Positions 52,705 through 62,548 of a stretch of DNA of 64,000 nucleotides are shown piece after piece. The notes beneath the pieces are model-generated. The model worked only from the letters and a program-made list of their open reading frames with translations. It had not been told where the DNA came from and did not search any database. The stretch spans positions 1-64,000 of the forward strand of contig NZ_BSOB01000017.1 of NCBI RefSeq assembly GCF_030160295.1, given 5' to 3'. This stretch comes from Dyella acidisoli. GTDB lineage: Bacteria > Pseudomonadota > Gammaproteobacteria > Xanthomonadales > Rhodanobacteraceae. A program made the translations under genes and the position numbers. Numbering within the stretch: position 1 is the stretch's first letter; each line of letters starts with the position of its first letter.

Positions 52705-54117
52705 TTAGGCGCGACCGTACACGTCATCGAAGCGCACGATGTCGTCCTCGCCGAGATAGCTGCCAGACTGCACCTCGATCAGCTCCAACGGCACCTTGCC
52801 AGGGTTACGCAGGCGGTGCACGCTGCCGAGCGGGATGTAAGTGCTCTGGTTTTCTGCCAGCAAGAACACTTTCTCGTCACAGGTGACCTCGGCGGTACCC
52901 GACACCACAATCCAGTGCTCTGCGCGATGATGATGTTTCTGCAGGCTGAGGCTGGCGCCTGGCTTCACCACGATGCGCTTCACCTGGAAGCGTCCACCCT
53001 CCTCAAGCGAGTCATAGCTACCCCACGGGCGATGCACCACGCGATGGAACGAATGCTCGGTGCGGCCGGAAGCTTTGAGCTGGTCGACCACTTTCTTCAC
53101 ATCCTGCGCGGCATTGCGATGCGCAACCAGGGTGGCATCCGGCGTGCTCACCACGATGATGTCTTCCACACCGACGGTGGCGATCATATGGCGATCGTGT
53201 GAGCGCAGCAGCGAGTTGCGCGTGTTGACCGTGAGCGTATCGCCTTCGCGCTGATTGCCGTGCTCGTCGTGCTGTCCCGAGAGCCACAGTGCCGACCACG
53301 AACCGATGTCGCTCCACGCACAGCTCACCGGAATCACCGCCGCACGCGAGGTTTTTTCCATCACGGCATAGTCGATGGAATTGTCCGGCACCTTGGCAAA
53401 GGCTTCGGCATCTACGCGTACGAAGTCCAGATCGCCATGCCCGGTGGCATAGGCCTTGCGCACCGCTTCAAGCATCTCCGGCGCGTGCTGCCCCAGCTCT
53501 TCCAGATAGCGGGCGGCCTTGAACAGGAACATGCCCGAGTTCCAGTCGTAGCTGCCGTCCTTCACGTAGCCTTCGGCAGTGGCCAGATCCGGCTTCTCCA
53601 CGAAGCGCTCCACTCGGAACGCGCTGCTGCCGATCGACTCGGCGCGACGGATGTAGCCGAAGCCGGTTTCCGGGCGATCCGGGCGGATGCCGAAGGTCAC
53701 CAGCCAGCCATCTCTAGCTGCAGGCAGGGCTTGCTGCACCGCGGCGGCGAAGCTTTGCGTATCACCAATAAGATGATCGGCCGGCAGCACCAGCAGTAAT
53801 GCCTGTGGATCGCGCTCCACGGCTTTCAAGGCGCCCAGGGCGATGGCCGGGGCGGTGTTACGAGCGATGGGCTCCAGCACGATCGTGGCGCCTTCTACAC
53901 CCGCTTCCAGCAACTGATCAGCCGCTAGAAACCGATGGTCCTCGCTGGCAACAACGATGGGTGCAGAAGCTTCAGGTAGCTTCTGCGTGCGGGTAATGGC
54001 TTGCTGGAAAAGCGTGCCGTCGCCGCTGAGGGAAAGGAATTGCTTGGGAAGGTTTCTGCGTGAAACCGGCCACAGGCGGGTGCCGCTGCCGCCGCTAAGG
54101 ATAAGAGGAATCAACAT
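52705..54117 (-). CDS. manC: Mannose-1-phosphate guanylyltransferase / mannose-6-phosphate isomerase
   Basis: 470 residues, the bifunctional type II enzyme known as XanB in Xanthomonas. The nucleotidyltransferase motif is LSGGSGTRLWPVSRRNLPKQ (about 8-27) and FVEKPDLATAEGY is the sugar-phosphate motif. The C-terminal isomerase is a cupin with PGASLSLQKHHHRAEHWIVV (about 392-411), providing the metal histidines. It makes mannose-6-phosphate from fructose-6-phosphate and GDP-mannose from mannose-1-phosphate, feeding mannose, rhamnose or fucose units into surface glycans. It starts 3 bases after rmlD. Confidence 0.96.
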   Translation of the reverse strand: MLIPLILSGGSGTRLWPVSRRNLPKQFLSLSGDGTLFQQAITRTQKLPEASAPIVVASEDHRFLAADQLLEAGVEGATIVLEPIARNTAPAIALGALKAVERDPQALLLVLPADHLIGDTQSFAAAVQQALPAARDGWLVTFGIRPDRPETGFGYIRRAESIGSSAFRVERFVEKPDLATAEGYVKDGSYDWNSGMFLFKAARYLEELGQHAPEMLEAVRKAYATGHGDLDFVRVDAEAFAKVPDNSIDYAVMEKTSRAAVIPVSCAWSDIGSWSALWLSGQHDEHGNQREGDTLTVNTRNSLLRSHDRHMIATVGVEDIIVVSTPDATLVAHRNAAQDVKKVVDQLKASGRTEHSFHRVVHRPWGSYDSLEEGGRFQVKRIVVKPGASLSLQKHHHRAEHWIVVSGTAEVTCDEKVFLLAENQSTYIPLGSVHRLRNPGKVPLELIEVQSGSYLGEDDIVRFDDVYGRA

Positions 54118-54120
54118 GTT

Positions 54121-55047
54121 TTATGGGACCAGTGACTTGATGGTGTGATGCAAACCCTGCCGCCAATCCGGCAAAGAATAGCCGAATTGTCGCTGAAAGC
54201 CCGTATTGTCCAGCACCGACCAGGCTGGCCGGCGAGCGGGCGTGGGGAATTCTGCGGTCGTAATGGGAACCAGCCTAGGCACCCTGGCAAGCACACCAAG
54301 CGTCTTGGCTTCTTGCATGATGGCCTCGGCAAACCCATGCCAAGTGGTGCTACCGCTGGCAACCAGATGATGTGCTCCAGACATTTGATCACGCTGCATG
54401 GGGTTGGCTTCCAGCCAGGTATCGAGGGCGGCAAGGGTAGCTTGCACGATCAGCGTCGTATCAGTGGGGCTGCCATGTTGGTCAGCCACGATTCGGATTT
54501 CTTCACGCTCCCCTGCCAGTCGCAACATCGTGCGAAGGAAGTTGTGGCCGTGTGGCGCGTAGACCCAGGCGGTACGCATCAGTAGGTGCTGTACGCCACT
54601 GTCTCGCAACGCTTGCTCTCCAGCGAGCTTGCTGCGGCCATACGCCCCTAACGGTGCCGTGGGTGCATCGATGGGGTATGGTTCCGTACCGTTGCCGTTG
54701 AATACGTAGTCGGTGGAGTAGTGAATTACCAGTGCACCATTGGCAGCAGCCCAGCGCCCGAGCACGCCGACGGTATCACCATTGATTCGTGTCGCCAGTG
54801 TTTCTTCGCTCTCGGCGCGATCCACCGCGGTATAGGCAGCCGTATTGACGATCAACTGCGGCTGCAGTCGGTCCAACAGGCCGGGTAGCGTATCGGGCTG
54901 TGACAGATCGGCCACCTCTGCCGGGCCGTCATCAAAACGACGGCCGTCTCGTGTTGCGGTGACTAACTGGCCCCGCGCCGCCAATCCGCCGTGTTCGATA
55001 AAGCTGCGGCCAAGCTGCCCATTGGCACCAAGCAGCAGGATATTCAT
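54121..55047 (-). CDS. rfbD: dTDP-4-dehydrorhamnose reductase
   Basis: 308 residues from the ATG at 55047, overlapping the rfbC stop (ATGA). An SDR fold with LLLGANGQLGRSF (about 4-16), STDYVFNGNGTEPY (about 103-116) and the catalytic YGRSKLAGE (about 129-137). It reduces dTDP-4-dehydro-L-rhamnose to dTDP-L-rhamnose with NADPH, the last step of the pathway. Confidence 0.96.
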   Translation of the reverse strand: MNILLLGANGQLGRSFIEHGGLAARGQLVTATRDGRRFDDGPAEVADLSQPDTLPGLLDRLQPQLIVNTAAYTAVDRAESEETLATRINGDTVGVLGRWAAANGALVIHYSTDYVFNGNGTEPYPIDAPTAPLGAYGRSKLAGEQALRDSGVQHLLMRTAWVYAPHGHNFLRTMLRLAGEREEIRIVADQHGSPTDTTLIVQATLAALDTWLEANPMQRDQMSGAHHLVASGSTTWHGFAEAIMQEAKTLGVLARVPRLVPITTAEFPTPARRPAWSVLDNTGFQRQFGYSLPDWRQGLHHTIKSLVP

Positions 55048-55601
55048 GCTTCGAACGGCGGCAAACAATCGGCCAGCACGTCGGCCAGCAGTGGCGCCTT
55101 GGCGTCTTTCGCGGAAATCAGCGGTTCGCCGATCGGCCAGTCGATGCCGATTGCTGCATCGTTCCAGCAAATTGCTGCATCGGCAGCGGGGTCATACAGC
55201 GTGGTGCACTGATAGGTGAAGGTAGCGAAATCAGATAGTACGCAGAAGCCGTGCGCGAAGCCGGCGGGAATCCACATGTGCCGGCGATTGCCGGCGGTCA
55301 GCATCGCGCTGGTCCATTGACCGAAGGTGGGTGAGCCGCGACGGATATCCACGGCGACGTCGTAGACCTCGCCCTCCAGCACGCTGACCAGCTTGCCTTG
55401 CGGATTTGGCCACTGATAGTGAAGGCCGCGCAGCACCCCCTTCGAAGAGCGCGAGACATTGGTCTGCACGAAGTTCGTATTGATACCTAGCTTGGCGTAT
55501 TTTGCCTCGTTGTAGCTCTCATAGAAGAACCCGCGCGGATCCTCGAAGACCTGCGGCTCAATGACCAGCACGCCAGGCAGGGAGGTTTGTACAGCTTTCA
55601 T
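55044..55601 (-). CDS. rfbC: dTDP-4-dehydrorhamnose 3,5-epimerase
   Basis: 185 residues, a cupin-fold epimerase. [20 protein letters not shown] (about 44-63) holds the catalytic histidine, and [23 protein letters not shown] (in two pieces, about 73-95) the second acid/base region. The start codon overlaps the rfbA stop (ATGA). It converts dTDP-4-dehydro-6-deoxyglucose to the L-lyxo form. Confidence 0.97.
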   Translation of the reverse strand: MKAVQTSLPGVLVIEPQVFEDPRGFFYESYNEAKYAKLGINTNFVQTNVSRSSKGVLRGLHYQWPNPQGKLVSVLEGEVYDVAVDIRRGSPTFGQWTSAMLTAGNRRHMWIPAGFAHGFCVLSDFATFTYQCTTLYDPAADAAICWNDAAIGIDWPIGEPLISAKDAKAPLLADVLADCLPPFEA

Positions 55602-56485
55602 CGAGCAGGCCCTTGCTTTACCAATTGAACGAGATACTGGCCATAGCCGGTCTTGAGTAACGGGGCCGCCAGGCGCATGACCTGCTCCTCGTCGATCCAG
55701 CCGTTGAGATAGGCGATTTCTTCCGGGCAGCAGACTTTCAGCCCCTGCCGGTTTTCAATCGTTTGAATGTAGTTGCCGGCTTCCATCATGGATTCGTGCG
55801 TGCCGGTATCGAGCCACGCATAACCACGACCGAGCTGTTCCAGATGCAAGGAGCCATCCTGCAGATAGCAGCGGTTGAGATCGGTGATTTCCAGTTCACC
55901 GCGCGAGGATGGCTTGAGATCGGCAGCGTAGTCGCATACGCGCTGATCATAGAAATACAGACCGGTGACGGCATATTGCGATTTCGGTTGTGCCGGCTTT
56001 TCCTCGATGCCTATTACACATCCTTCGGTATCGAACTCGGCTACACCGTAGCGCTGCGGATCCTTCACCCAGTAGCCAAAAATCGTCGCACCATGCGCCC
56101 GTACCGTCGCACGCTTCAGGCGCTCCGTAAGACCGACTCCGTAGAAGATATTGTCCCCCAGCACCAGGCAGCTTGGCGAGTTTCCCACGAACTCGCGGCC
56201 GATAATGAAAGCCTGCGCGAGGCCATCGGGCGACGGCTGCACGGCATAGTGGATATCGATGCCCCATTGCGAGCCGTCGCCGAGCAGTCGCTGGAACAGC
56301 GGCTGCTCGTGTGGCGTGTTGATCATCAGGATCTCGCGCACGCCCGCCAGCATCAGCACGGACAGCGGGTAGTAAATCATCGGCTTGTCGTAGACAGGCA
56401 GCAACTGCTTGCTGATGGCCTGTGTAATCGGATAAAGCCGGGTGCCAGAACCGCCGGCCAGAATGATCCCCCTGCGTGCGCTCAT
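55598..56485 (-). CDS. rfbA: Glucose-1-phosphate thymidylyltransferase
   Basis: 295 residues from the ATG at 56485, overlapping the rfbB stop (ATGA). The nucleotide loop is [20 protein letters not shown] (about 5-24), with [20 protein letters not shown] next and [19 protein letters not shown] (about 146-164) at the sugar site. It makes dTDP-glucose, the entry step to dTDP-rhamnose. Full length. Confidence 0.97.
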   Translation of the reverse strand: MSARRGIILAGGSGTRLYPITQAISKQLLPVYDKPMIYYPLSVLMLAGVREILMINTPHEQPLFQRLLGDGSQWGIDIHYAVQPSPDGLAQAFIIGREFVGNSPSCLVLGDNIFYGVGLTERLKRATVRAHGATIFGYWVKDPQRYGVAEFDTEGCVIGIEEKPAQPKSQYAVTGLYFYDQRVCDYAADLKPSSRGELEITDLNRCYLQDGSLHLEQLGRGYAWLDTGTHESMMEAGNYIQTIENRQGLKVCCPEEIAYLNGWIDEEQVMRLAAPLLKTGYGQYLVQLVKQGPAR

Positions 56486-57531
56486 ACGCCGAGACGCTCC
56501 ATACGGTAGCTGCCGTCGAGTACGCGCTGTACCCACGGCTGGTTGGAGAGGTACCAGTCTACCGTTTGGGCAATGCCCGTTTCGAACGTTTGAGCCGGCC
56601 GCCAGCCGAGTTCGCGCTGGAGTTTGCTGGAGTCGATGGCGTAGCGGCGGTCGTGGCCGGGGCGGTCTTTGACGTAGGTGATTAGCGATTCGTGGTGGCG
56701 CCCCTCGGCATGCGGGTAGCGCATATCAAGCAAGGTACAGATGGTGCGCACCACCTCTATGTTGGTGCGCTCTGCATTTCCACCAATATTGTACGTTTCG
56801 CCGATCCGACCCGCTGCCAGCGCACGCCGGATCGCAGCGCAATGATCGCCTACGTAGAGCCAATCCCGTACGTTCAGGCCATCGCCATAAACGGGCAGGG
56901 AAGCTCCAGCCAGCGCTTTCTGGATGACCAGCGGAATAAGCTTTTCCGGGAACTGGTACGGACCGTAGTTATTAGAACAGTTCGTGGTGACGGTGGGTAA
57001 GCCATAAGTGTGATGGAAGGCCCGTACCAAGTGATCAGATGCCGCCTTGGAAGCGGAGTACGGCGAATTAGGAGCGTAAGGTGTGGTTTCGGTGAATCGT
57101 CCTTCCGCACCAAGCGAGCCATAGACCTCATCGGTGGAAACGTGCAGGAAACGGAACGCGTCGCGATATGTTCCTTGCAACTGCTTCCAGTAGTCGCGTG
57201 AGCGCTCCAGCAAGGCGAGCGTACCTACCACATTGGTATTTACGAACGCTGCCGGGCCGTCGATGGATCGGTCAACGTGCGATTCGGCTGCAAAATTGAC
57301 GATCGCTTCCGGTCTGAATTCCGCCAGCAGGTGATCTAGTAGCTCCCTGTCGCCGATGTCGCCCTGCACAAAATAATGATTTTCGTTGCCATGCAGACTT
57401 GTCAGAGTATCCAGGTTGCCCGCATAGGTGAGTTTGTCCAGGTTGATGACTCGAAGGCCGTCGGCGACAGCCTGCAACACAAAATTTGCGCCGATAAATC
57501 CGGCTCCACCGCTTACGAGCAGGGTCTGCAT
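56482..57531 (-). CDS. rfbB: dTDP-glucose 4,6-dehydratase
   Basis: 349 residues, GGAG 7 bases before the ATG. Extended SDR with the NAD loop [13 protein letters not shown] (about 5-17), [10 protein letters not shown] (about 131-140) and the catalytic [12 protein letters not shown] (about 158-169). It forms dTDP-4-dehydro-6-deoxyglucose. First gene of rfbBACD-manC; all junctions up to rfbD overlap by four bases, so the five genes are one operon. Its promoter lies in the 244-base gap shared with the divergent coiled-coil gene. Confidence 0.97.
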   Translation of the reverse strand: MQTLLVSGGAGFIGANFVLQAVADGLRVINLDKLTYAGNLDTLTSLHGNENHYFVQGDIGDRELLDHLLAEFRPEAIVNFAAESHVDRSIDGPAAFVNTNVVGTLALLERSRDYWKQLQGTYRDAFRFLHVSTDEVYGSLGAEGRFTETTPYAPNSPYSASKAASDHLVRAFHHTYGLPTVTTNCSNNYGPYQFPEKLIPLVIQKALAGASLPVYGDGLNVRDWLYVGDHCAAIRRALAAGRIGETYNIGGNAERTNIEVVRTICTLLDMRYPHAEGRHHESLITYVKDRPGHDRRYAIDSSKLQRELGWRPAQTFETGIAQTVDWYLSNQPWVQRVLDGSYRMERLGV

Positions 57532-57775
57532 GAATCACTCCGACGTGGTCGCGCTGATTATGCACTACCGTCAAGCTGTGGGGCTTGACGGCCGTCTGCC
57601 GCAGGGACTGTCCGCGGCTCATCATGTAGGCTACCGTTCGATCTGGGTTCCAAAGTGTTGAGCGGGATAGGTGCCGGGTGCTCTGGGCGTGGGGGCTGCC
57701 GATGGAATGTTGATGACTTAGCGGCCTGGTCGATTCAGAGCGAATTTGAACTCTGGCGCAGGAGAGAGTAGACAC

Positions 57776-58267
57776 GTGTTGACCAAAATCCACGACAAAA
57801 CCGGTATCGATGATGCCGTTACCTTGGATTGGCGCGAACTTGCCGCCAAACGATTGGCCCGGTTGATCGAAAGCGAGCAAGCCCACTCCGAATTGCAGCA
57901 TCTGGTCGAACGATTGCGCCAGGAGCATTTCCAACTTCTCACTACCTTGCATGGACGCACGCTGAGAGTGAGTGAGTTAGAGCGCCAGTTGGAAACTTTG
58001 GAGCAGCAATTGGGTCGTCAGTTGGAAAGTCGCGATGCCGAGTTGGCTCGCTTGCGTCCCATGTGGGAATCCAGGTGGGGCTCAGCCTGGCGCTTCGCTC
58101 AACAGGCGCGTAAGCCGAGCAACTGGCCTGCTCTGGCCAAGCTGATAGTCAAGCGGCTCCTGAAATTGATAGCTGGCGTCCGCGTGTTACGCCTCCTGAT
58201 AGGTAAGGCACTCAGGCGGACACCGGGTTTGCGCGCACGATTGTTGGCGATGATCGATCTGAACTAG
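57776..58267 (+). CDS. Coiled-coil protein of unknown function in the O-antigen region
   Basis: 163 residues from the GTG at 57776, with GGAGAGAG about 8-11 bases upstream. Residues about 25-95 form a continuous heptad-rich helix (LIESEQAHSELQHLVERLRQ; VSELERQLETLEQQLGRQLE). The C-terminal part (about 115-163) is basic and hydrophobic (IVKRLLKLIAGVRVLRLLIG), suggesting membrane association without a clear transmembrane helix. I do not recognise a family. It is the only plus-strand gene among minus-strand polysaccharide genes and stands between rfbB and wzt. Coiled coils act as chain-length rulers in WbdD-type O-antigen terminators, an analogy only. Confidence 0.7.
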   Translation: MLTKIHDKTGIDDAVTLDWRELAAKRLARLIESEQAHSELQHLVERLRQEHFQLLTTLHGRTLRVSELERQLETLEQQLGRQLESRDAELARLRPMWESRWGSAWRFAQQARKPSNWPALAKLIVKRLLKLIAGVRVLRLLIGKALRRTPGLRARLLAMIDLN

Positions 58268-58336
58268 TAGCTTGTGATGTGCTCCCCAATATAAAGGTTT
58301 GTTGCATGGGGGAGTGGCGCCACATCATTTACCTGG

Positions 58337-59593
58337 TCAGGCAGGGATATCACCCGTGCTCTGATTCGGGAGCCTGCGTTCGATGCTGACCTTTGCGTCC
58401 AGCCAATTGCAACCAACGAAATTTTCTTGTTTGGTGTTGAAAACGTGCAGCATGAGTGCGTTGTCACGCCATTCGTAATTTTTGTCGATGTGCGAATCTT
58501 CGCGTGACAGCGATAAAGCCACTGCATAGCTGCCTTTACCAAGCCGCGCAGGAAAATCGAATCGGAACGTGGCCTCCTCGTTCGCGGCCATGTCCATGAT
58601 GGGTTGCTCGAGCCTGTGCGTGTTGATGCCATAGATGCACTGGCCCAGTCGATCGGTAATCATGAAGCCGAGAACAACACGATCCAGTACGGAACGAGCC
58701 TTGATGCGAACTTCAAGACGCAAAAGTTGGCCGACTTCGATCGACTGCAGTGCTTGCCCTCGTTGATCGGTGATTCGAACACTTGTGATATATGCCTCGC
58801 CGGTACCCGACACCGTTGCAATATTACCGTCTGCCAAGGCGACGCGCTGGATTTGCTGATGATCGCGCTCGGCCATCATGGCGTTGTAATAGTCCAACAC
58901 CTCGACCGGTCTGCCTTCCATTCGAATGCAGCCAGAATCCAACAGAATCGCCCGATCACAAACGGTCTGGATTGCGTAACGATCGTGCGAAACAATCAGC
59001 AAGGTGGTGCCAGCCATCCGAAATTTACGGATTCTGTCGAAGCTTTTGTGTTGGAAATAGGCGTCGCCTACGGAAAGAGCTTCATCCACGATCAGGATGT
59101 CAGGACGGTGCGCCGTAGCAACGCTAAACGCCAGGCGCATCTGCATGCCGCTGGAATAGGTGCGAACAGGCTGATCGATATAGTCGCCAATTTCAGCGAA
59201 AGCCTCGATCTCTGGCATCAGCTTCTGAATCTCGCTCACCGACAGGCCAAGCAGCTGTCCACCCATCATGACGTTTTGTCGGCCGGTGAAATCGGGGTGA
59301 AAGCCCATGCCTAGTTCGAGCATGGCCGCGACACGGCCATTGAGTGCGACGGTTCCGCAACTTTGGCGAACTGTGCCAGTAATGATCTTGAGCAGCGTGC
59401 TTTTGCCAGCACCGTTGCTGCCGATGATGCCTACGGCCTCACCTGCGCCCACATTGAGGTGAATGTCTTGCAGAACCCAATGACGGTGATGCCGGGGTTT
59501 TCCGAACGGCGTTAGCCATTCGGCTAATCGTGACCATTGGCTGGAATAACTCTTATAGGCCTTGCCCAGCCCGTTGACACGAATAACGCCCAT
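58337..59593 (-). CDS. wzt: O-antigen/polysaccharide ABC exporter, ATP-binding protein with C-terminal glycan-binding domain
   Basis: 418 residues. The ATPase part (about 1-245) has Walker A GIIGSNGAGKSTLLK (about 55-69), signature YSSGMQMRLAF (about 145-155) and Walker B ILIVDEALSVGD (about 164-175). The additional about 170 C-terminal residues match the Wzt_C domain that recognises a modified non-reducing end of the glycan before export. The start overlaps the wzm stop (TAATG). Confidence 0.95.
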   Translation of the reverse strand: MGVIRVNGLGKAYKSYSSQWSRLAEWLTPFGKPRHHRHWVLQDIHLNVGAGEAVGIIGSNGAGKSTLLKIITGTVRQSCGTVALNGRVAAMLELGMGFHPDFTGRQNVMMGGQLLGLSVSEIQKLMPEIEAFAEIGDYIDQPVRTYSSGMQMRLAFSVATAHRPDILIVDEALSVGDAYFQHKSFDRIRKFRMAGTTLLIVSHDRYAIQTVCDRAILLDSGCIRMEGRPVEVLDYYNAMMAERDHQQIQRVALADGNIATVSGTGEAYITSVRITDQRGQALQSIEVGQLLRLEVRIKARSVLDRVVLGFMITDRLGQCIYGINTHRLEQPIMDMAANEEATFRFDFPARLGKGSYAVALSLSREDSHIDKNYEWRDNALMLHVFNTKQENFVGCNWLDAKVSIERRLPNQSTGDIPA

Positions 59594-60390
59594 TACAGTT
59601 CATCCACCATGTCGCCAGCATGTCGGCGAAACAACAGCAACGCCAAAACGCAGAGTACTGCCGCGAGAAGCGCGACAGGCCACAATCCATGCCAATCCGG
59701 AGTCTTGCCATATACGTAGATGGCTTGATAGGCCTGTGCTAAGGCGGCTGCTGGATTGAAACCAATCCATGGTCGAGCCCATCGTGGCAAGGTTGCTACT
59801 GAATAGACGATCGGTGTGAACCAGAACCAGAACTGTAACAAGATGTTCAGAAACTGACCTACATCGCGGAAGAAGACATTGAGAACACCCGCTATGGTGC
59901 CAATGCTTGCAGCCAATGCAATCTGGATGGCGAGGACTGGAAGGGTATAGAGCGCGATCGTTCCGGGAAAACTGTGAACGGCTAACAAGAATAATATGAA
60001 GAGCGTAAACGTAATGCTGAAATTGATTAGTGCGCTAATGACTGTAATGACAGGAAGGCATATACGAGGAAAATTGAGCTTCTTAATCATGTTTCCATTG
60101 TCGAGGAATACGTTCTGCCCGCGCTGGAGGATTTCGGCGAACAGGCCCCAGGTCAACAGGCCGGCGCAAAGAAACATGCTATAGGCGTACGCGCGATCGA
60201 TGCCCGGTAGCCTTGCGCGCATTAGCTCGGAAAATACCACCGTATAAACAGTGATCATCGCCAACGGCTGTAGGACGGTCCAGGCTGCTCCGAGTAAGGA
60301 GTTGCGGTAACGCGACTGGAACTCGCGTTTTACGCTTCCGAAGATAAAGCCGCGGTAGTTCCATAGCGTCCGGGTTATGGTCAAGTTCAT
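59593..60390 (-). CDS. wzm: O-antigen/polysaccharide ABC exporter, membrane permease
   Basis: 265 residues from the ATG at 60390; a TTG at 60429 would overlap the preceding methyltransferase gene. ABC2-type permease with about six membrane helices. VKREFQSRYRNSLLGAAWTV near residues 20-39 is the usual N-terminal signature, and LNFPRICLPVITVISALINF and PIVYSVATLPRWARPWIGFN lie in the conserved core and near the last helices. It moves undecaprenyl-linked glycan across the inner membrane with Wzt. Confidence 0.95.
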   Translation of the reverse strand: MNLTITRTLWNYRGFIFGSVKREFQSRYRNSLLGAAWTVLQPLAMITVYTVVFSELMRARLPGIDRAYAYSMFLCAGLLTWGLFAEILQRGQNVFLDNGNMIKKLNFPRICLPVITVISALINFSITFTLFILFLLAVHSFPGTIALYTLPVLAIQIALAASIGTIAGVLNVFFRDVGQFLNILLQFWFWFTPIVYSVATLPRWARPWIGFNPAAALAQAYQAIYVYGKTPDWHGLWPVALLAAVLCVLALLLFRRHAGDMVDEL

Positions 60391-60406
60391 AGTGCGTAGG
60401 TTCCGT

Positions 60407-61279
60407 TCAAGCAGGTTTGTGCGCAACAATTACCTGACTCTTGGGCATAAAGCTGTCTAGTTTGCGTTTGAGATCTGAACCGTTCGGCATGGACATCACC
60501 GCACGCCAAGCTTCCGTCCAATGGTCGAGCGCAGCATGTGATGGATGTTCCAGATCTACATCGCAAGACCAGAATAGTGCCCACCAGATAGACCAGAAAA
60601 ATCCGTAATACGCCACCTCGTCTATGACCAAGCCGGCTTGTGTGACCATGTCGGAAAACTGCTGCCGCTCGATGATTCGCACGTGATTCGGTTTCTGGAA
60701 ATAGGCAGGCGGTGCGACGTGCTTTTGTAAATGCTCTTCTAACGGATCCGGAACGCTGAGCAAATAACGCGCTCCCGGTTTGCCGATTCGTACCAATTCG
60801 CGCAGGACCTGAGTGGGGTCATCCACGTGTTCAAGCACTTCGGTGCAGATCACGCGTGTGGCGATTGCGTCTTGTAAAGGTAGCGGGTTGGCGTCGCTTA
60901 CATATGCCGTTACGTTTTCGGAATGAATGTTGCGCAATCTTGCGGTGGCTGTGGCAATGGCTTCGCCGTCGCTGTCAATCACGATTACTTTCGCTCCGCG
61001 CCTGAGGCAGAACGCGGCGTTTCCACCGTCCCCGCAGCCCACGTCGACGATGACGTCATTGTCACTGATCGATATCCCGCGAAAAATTTCGTTTGTGTCG
61101 TTCTGAAACCAGCCGCTGAGTGTCGCGTCTTGTAGCCCAACGCCCCTAGCGCCGGAAAGATCGCTCAGATCGCTGGACTTGCGGGGTGCCACATCTGTAT
61201 GCGCCGAAGTCTGTGCGTCATGCTCAGATGCATGAGGCTTGGAAGGTAATCCAAGCAATTTTTTTGTGATGCTTGACAT
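60407..61279 (-). CDS. SAM-dependent methyltransferase, probably acting on the surface glycan
   Basis: 290 residues; GGAGGAGAAC lies upstream of the ATG. The SAM site is VIVDVGCGDGGNAAFCLRRG (about 76-95), followed by VIVIDSD and the post-motif EVLEHVDDPTQVLRELVRIG (about 146-165). HFE-type details at the end (KPNHVRIIERQQFSDMVTQAG) resemble other glycan-cluster methyltransferases. Placed directly before wzm/wzt, it may cap or modify the glycan that Wzt_C recognises. The acceptor is not identified. Confidence 0.87.
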   Translation of the reverse strand: MSSITKKLLGLPSKPHASEHDAQTSAHTDVAPRKSSDLSDLSGARGVGLQDATLSGWFQNDTNEIFRGISISDNDVIVDVGCGDGGNAAFCLRRGAKVIVIDSDGEAIATATARLRNIHSENVTAYVSDANPLPLQDAIATRVICTEVLEHVDDPTQVLRELVRIGKPGARYLLSVPDPLEEHLQKHVAPPAYFQKPNHVRIIERQQFSDMVTQAGLVIDEVAYYGFFWSIWWALFWSCDVDLEHPSHAALDHWTEAWRAVMSMPNGSDLKRKLDSFMPKSQVIVAHKPA

Positions 61280-61327
61280 ATCTTTTGTTCTCCTCCCGAT
61301 TCACGCTTCAGGAACGTGACAAGAACG

Positions 61328-62548
61328 TTATGCGCTGACTGCGGTTTGGCTTTCATTGGGGGGCGATCGCACAGGGGCATCGGAAGCGGAATCTGTCTTT
61401 CTTTGGTGACGTGTAGAGAACCGATTTGCGACTTGACGACCATGGTGTCGAAGAGGTTGCTCGACGTAACGAAAATTCATTTCCGCCACCAGCGCAATAA
61501 GGCAGGCTGCCGTTGCTCCAAGCAGCCATGCCGAAGGGTGCTCCAGGCCAAAGCGGAAGCAAAATTCGCGAAGCAGAAAAAATATTGGGATGTGGCACAA
61601 ATAGATCGCATACGAACGATTTCCGATCCAGGTTAGACCGCGCTTGAGCCAGCTTTGTCGAATAAGGTAGTTCGCATCGTAAGACGCTATCCAGACCAGC
61701 GCCGTAGTAGCAATCGCGATCCCGCCTATCGCAAACGAAGAGTGCTTTTCGTTGAGCACGGCCAATACCGCCGTGAGTGACAGAAGAAGTGCAAGAATCA
61801 GTCCACCACTTCCGCGAACACGCGCTAGGACGCGCGGCTCAACCTTGGCGTAAAGGGTCGTTTTGCTGACCACAGCAAGCAAAACGCCCAAGCCAAGCGC
61901 GTCGGTTCGAAAAGCCATCGCTAAGATGCTTCGGTGCATAGGGAGTTGGATGGCGAGTAGAGCGGCCAATATCCAGGGGAAATATCGCCGCGTACATGCC
62001 GCCAACAGTGGTAGTACGACGTAGAATTGTTCTTCCAGCGAGAGGCTCCAATAGACAAAGCTAGCTCCATAGGGATATTGGTAGAAGCTGTCTGCGTAGC
62101 GGATGTTGGCGACATTGAAAAAGCCTGCCAAAGTCGCAATCAGATTGGCATGAACACTTTGAAATACTCCGCTTCGGTTTGCCACCATCGAGGCAAGCAG
62201 CATAACTACAAGCCATAACCAAGCCGACGGCAACAGGCGCCAGGCTCTCCGGATCCAGAACGCGGCAATGATGCGACATTGTGCGGCCAGGCTGCCGGAA
62301 ACGGTTGCCAATTGTGGAAGCAAGCTGCGTGCGATGACAAATCCGGAAATGGCGAAGAAAAGGTCAACGCCGCACCACGTCTGGCCGATGGCGAAAATAC
62401 GGTCCAGTAACGGTAACCCAGGATGGAATAAATTACCTTGTGCGTGATGGATCATGACGCCGATCACCGCCAGTGCACGTAGGCACTCGATGTCCGTATT
62501 GGAGGAGCGCGATGTTGCAGTAGTCATGATGCGCATGATCGATGCCAC
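61328..62548 (-). CDS. Acyltransferase 3 family membrane protein (OafA/YrhL-like)
   Basis: 406 residues with about 10 membrane helices. The GTG at 62548 overlaps the stop of the upstream glycosyltransferase (TAGTG); ATGs at 62536 and 62527 are alternatives. IECLRALAVIGVMIHHAQGN (about 19-38) with the paired histidines and FFAISGFVIARSLLPQLATV (about 64-83) are the signatures of the family. YWSLSLEEQFYVVLPLL (about 166-182) is also conserved. Such proteins O-acetylate O-antigen or exopolysaccharide sugars in the inner membrane. Confidence 0.92.
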   Translation of the reverse strand: MASIMRIMTTATSRSSNTDIECLRALAVIGVMIHHAQGNLFHPGLPLLDRIFAIGQTWCGVDLFFAISGFVIARSLLPQLATVSGSLAAQCRIIAAFWIRRAWRLLPSAWLWLVVMLLASMVANRSGVFQSVHANLIATLAGFFNVANIRYADSFYQYPYGASFVYWSLSLEEQFYVVLPLLAACTRRYFPWILAALLAIQLPMHRSILAMAFRTDALGLGVLLAVVSKTTLYAKVEPRVLARVRGSGGLILALLLSLTAVLAVLNEKHSSFAIGGIAIATTALVWIASYDANYLIRQSWLKRGLTWIGNRSYAIYLCHIPIFFLLREFCFRFGLEHPSAWLLGATAACLIALVAEMNFRYVEQPLRHHGRQVANRFSTRHQRKTDSASDAPVRSPPNESQTAVSA

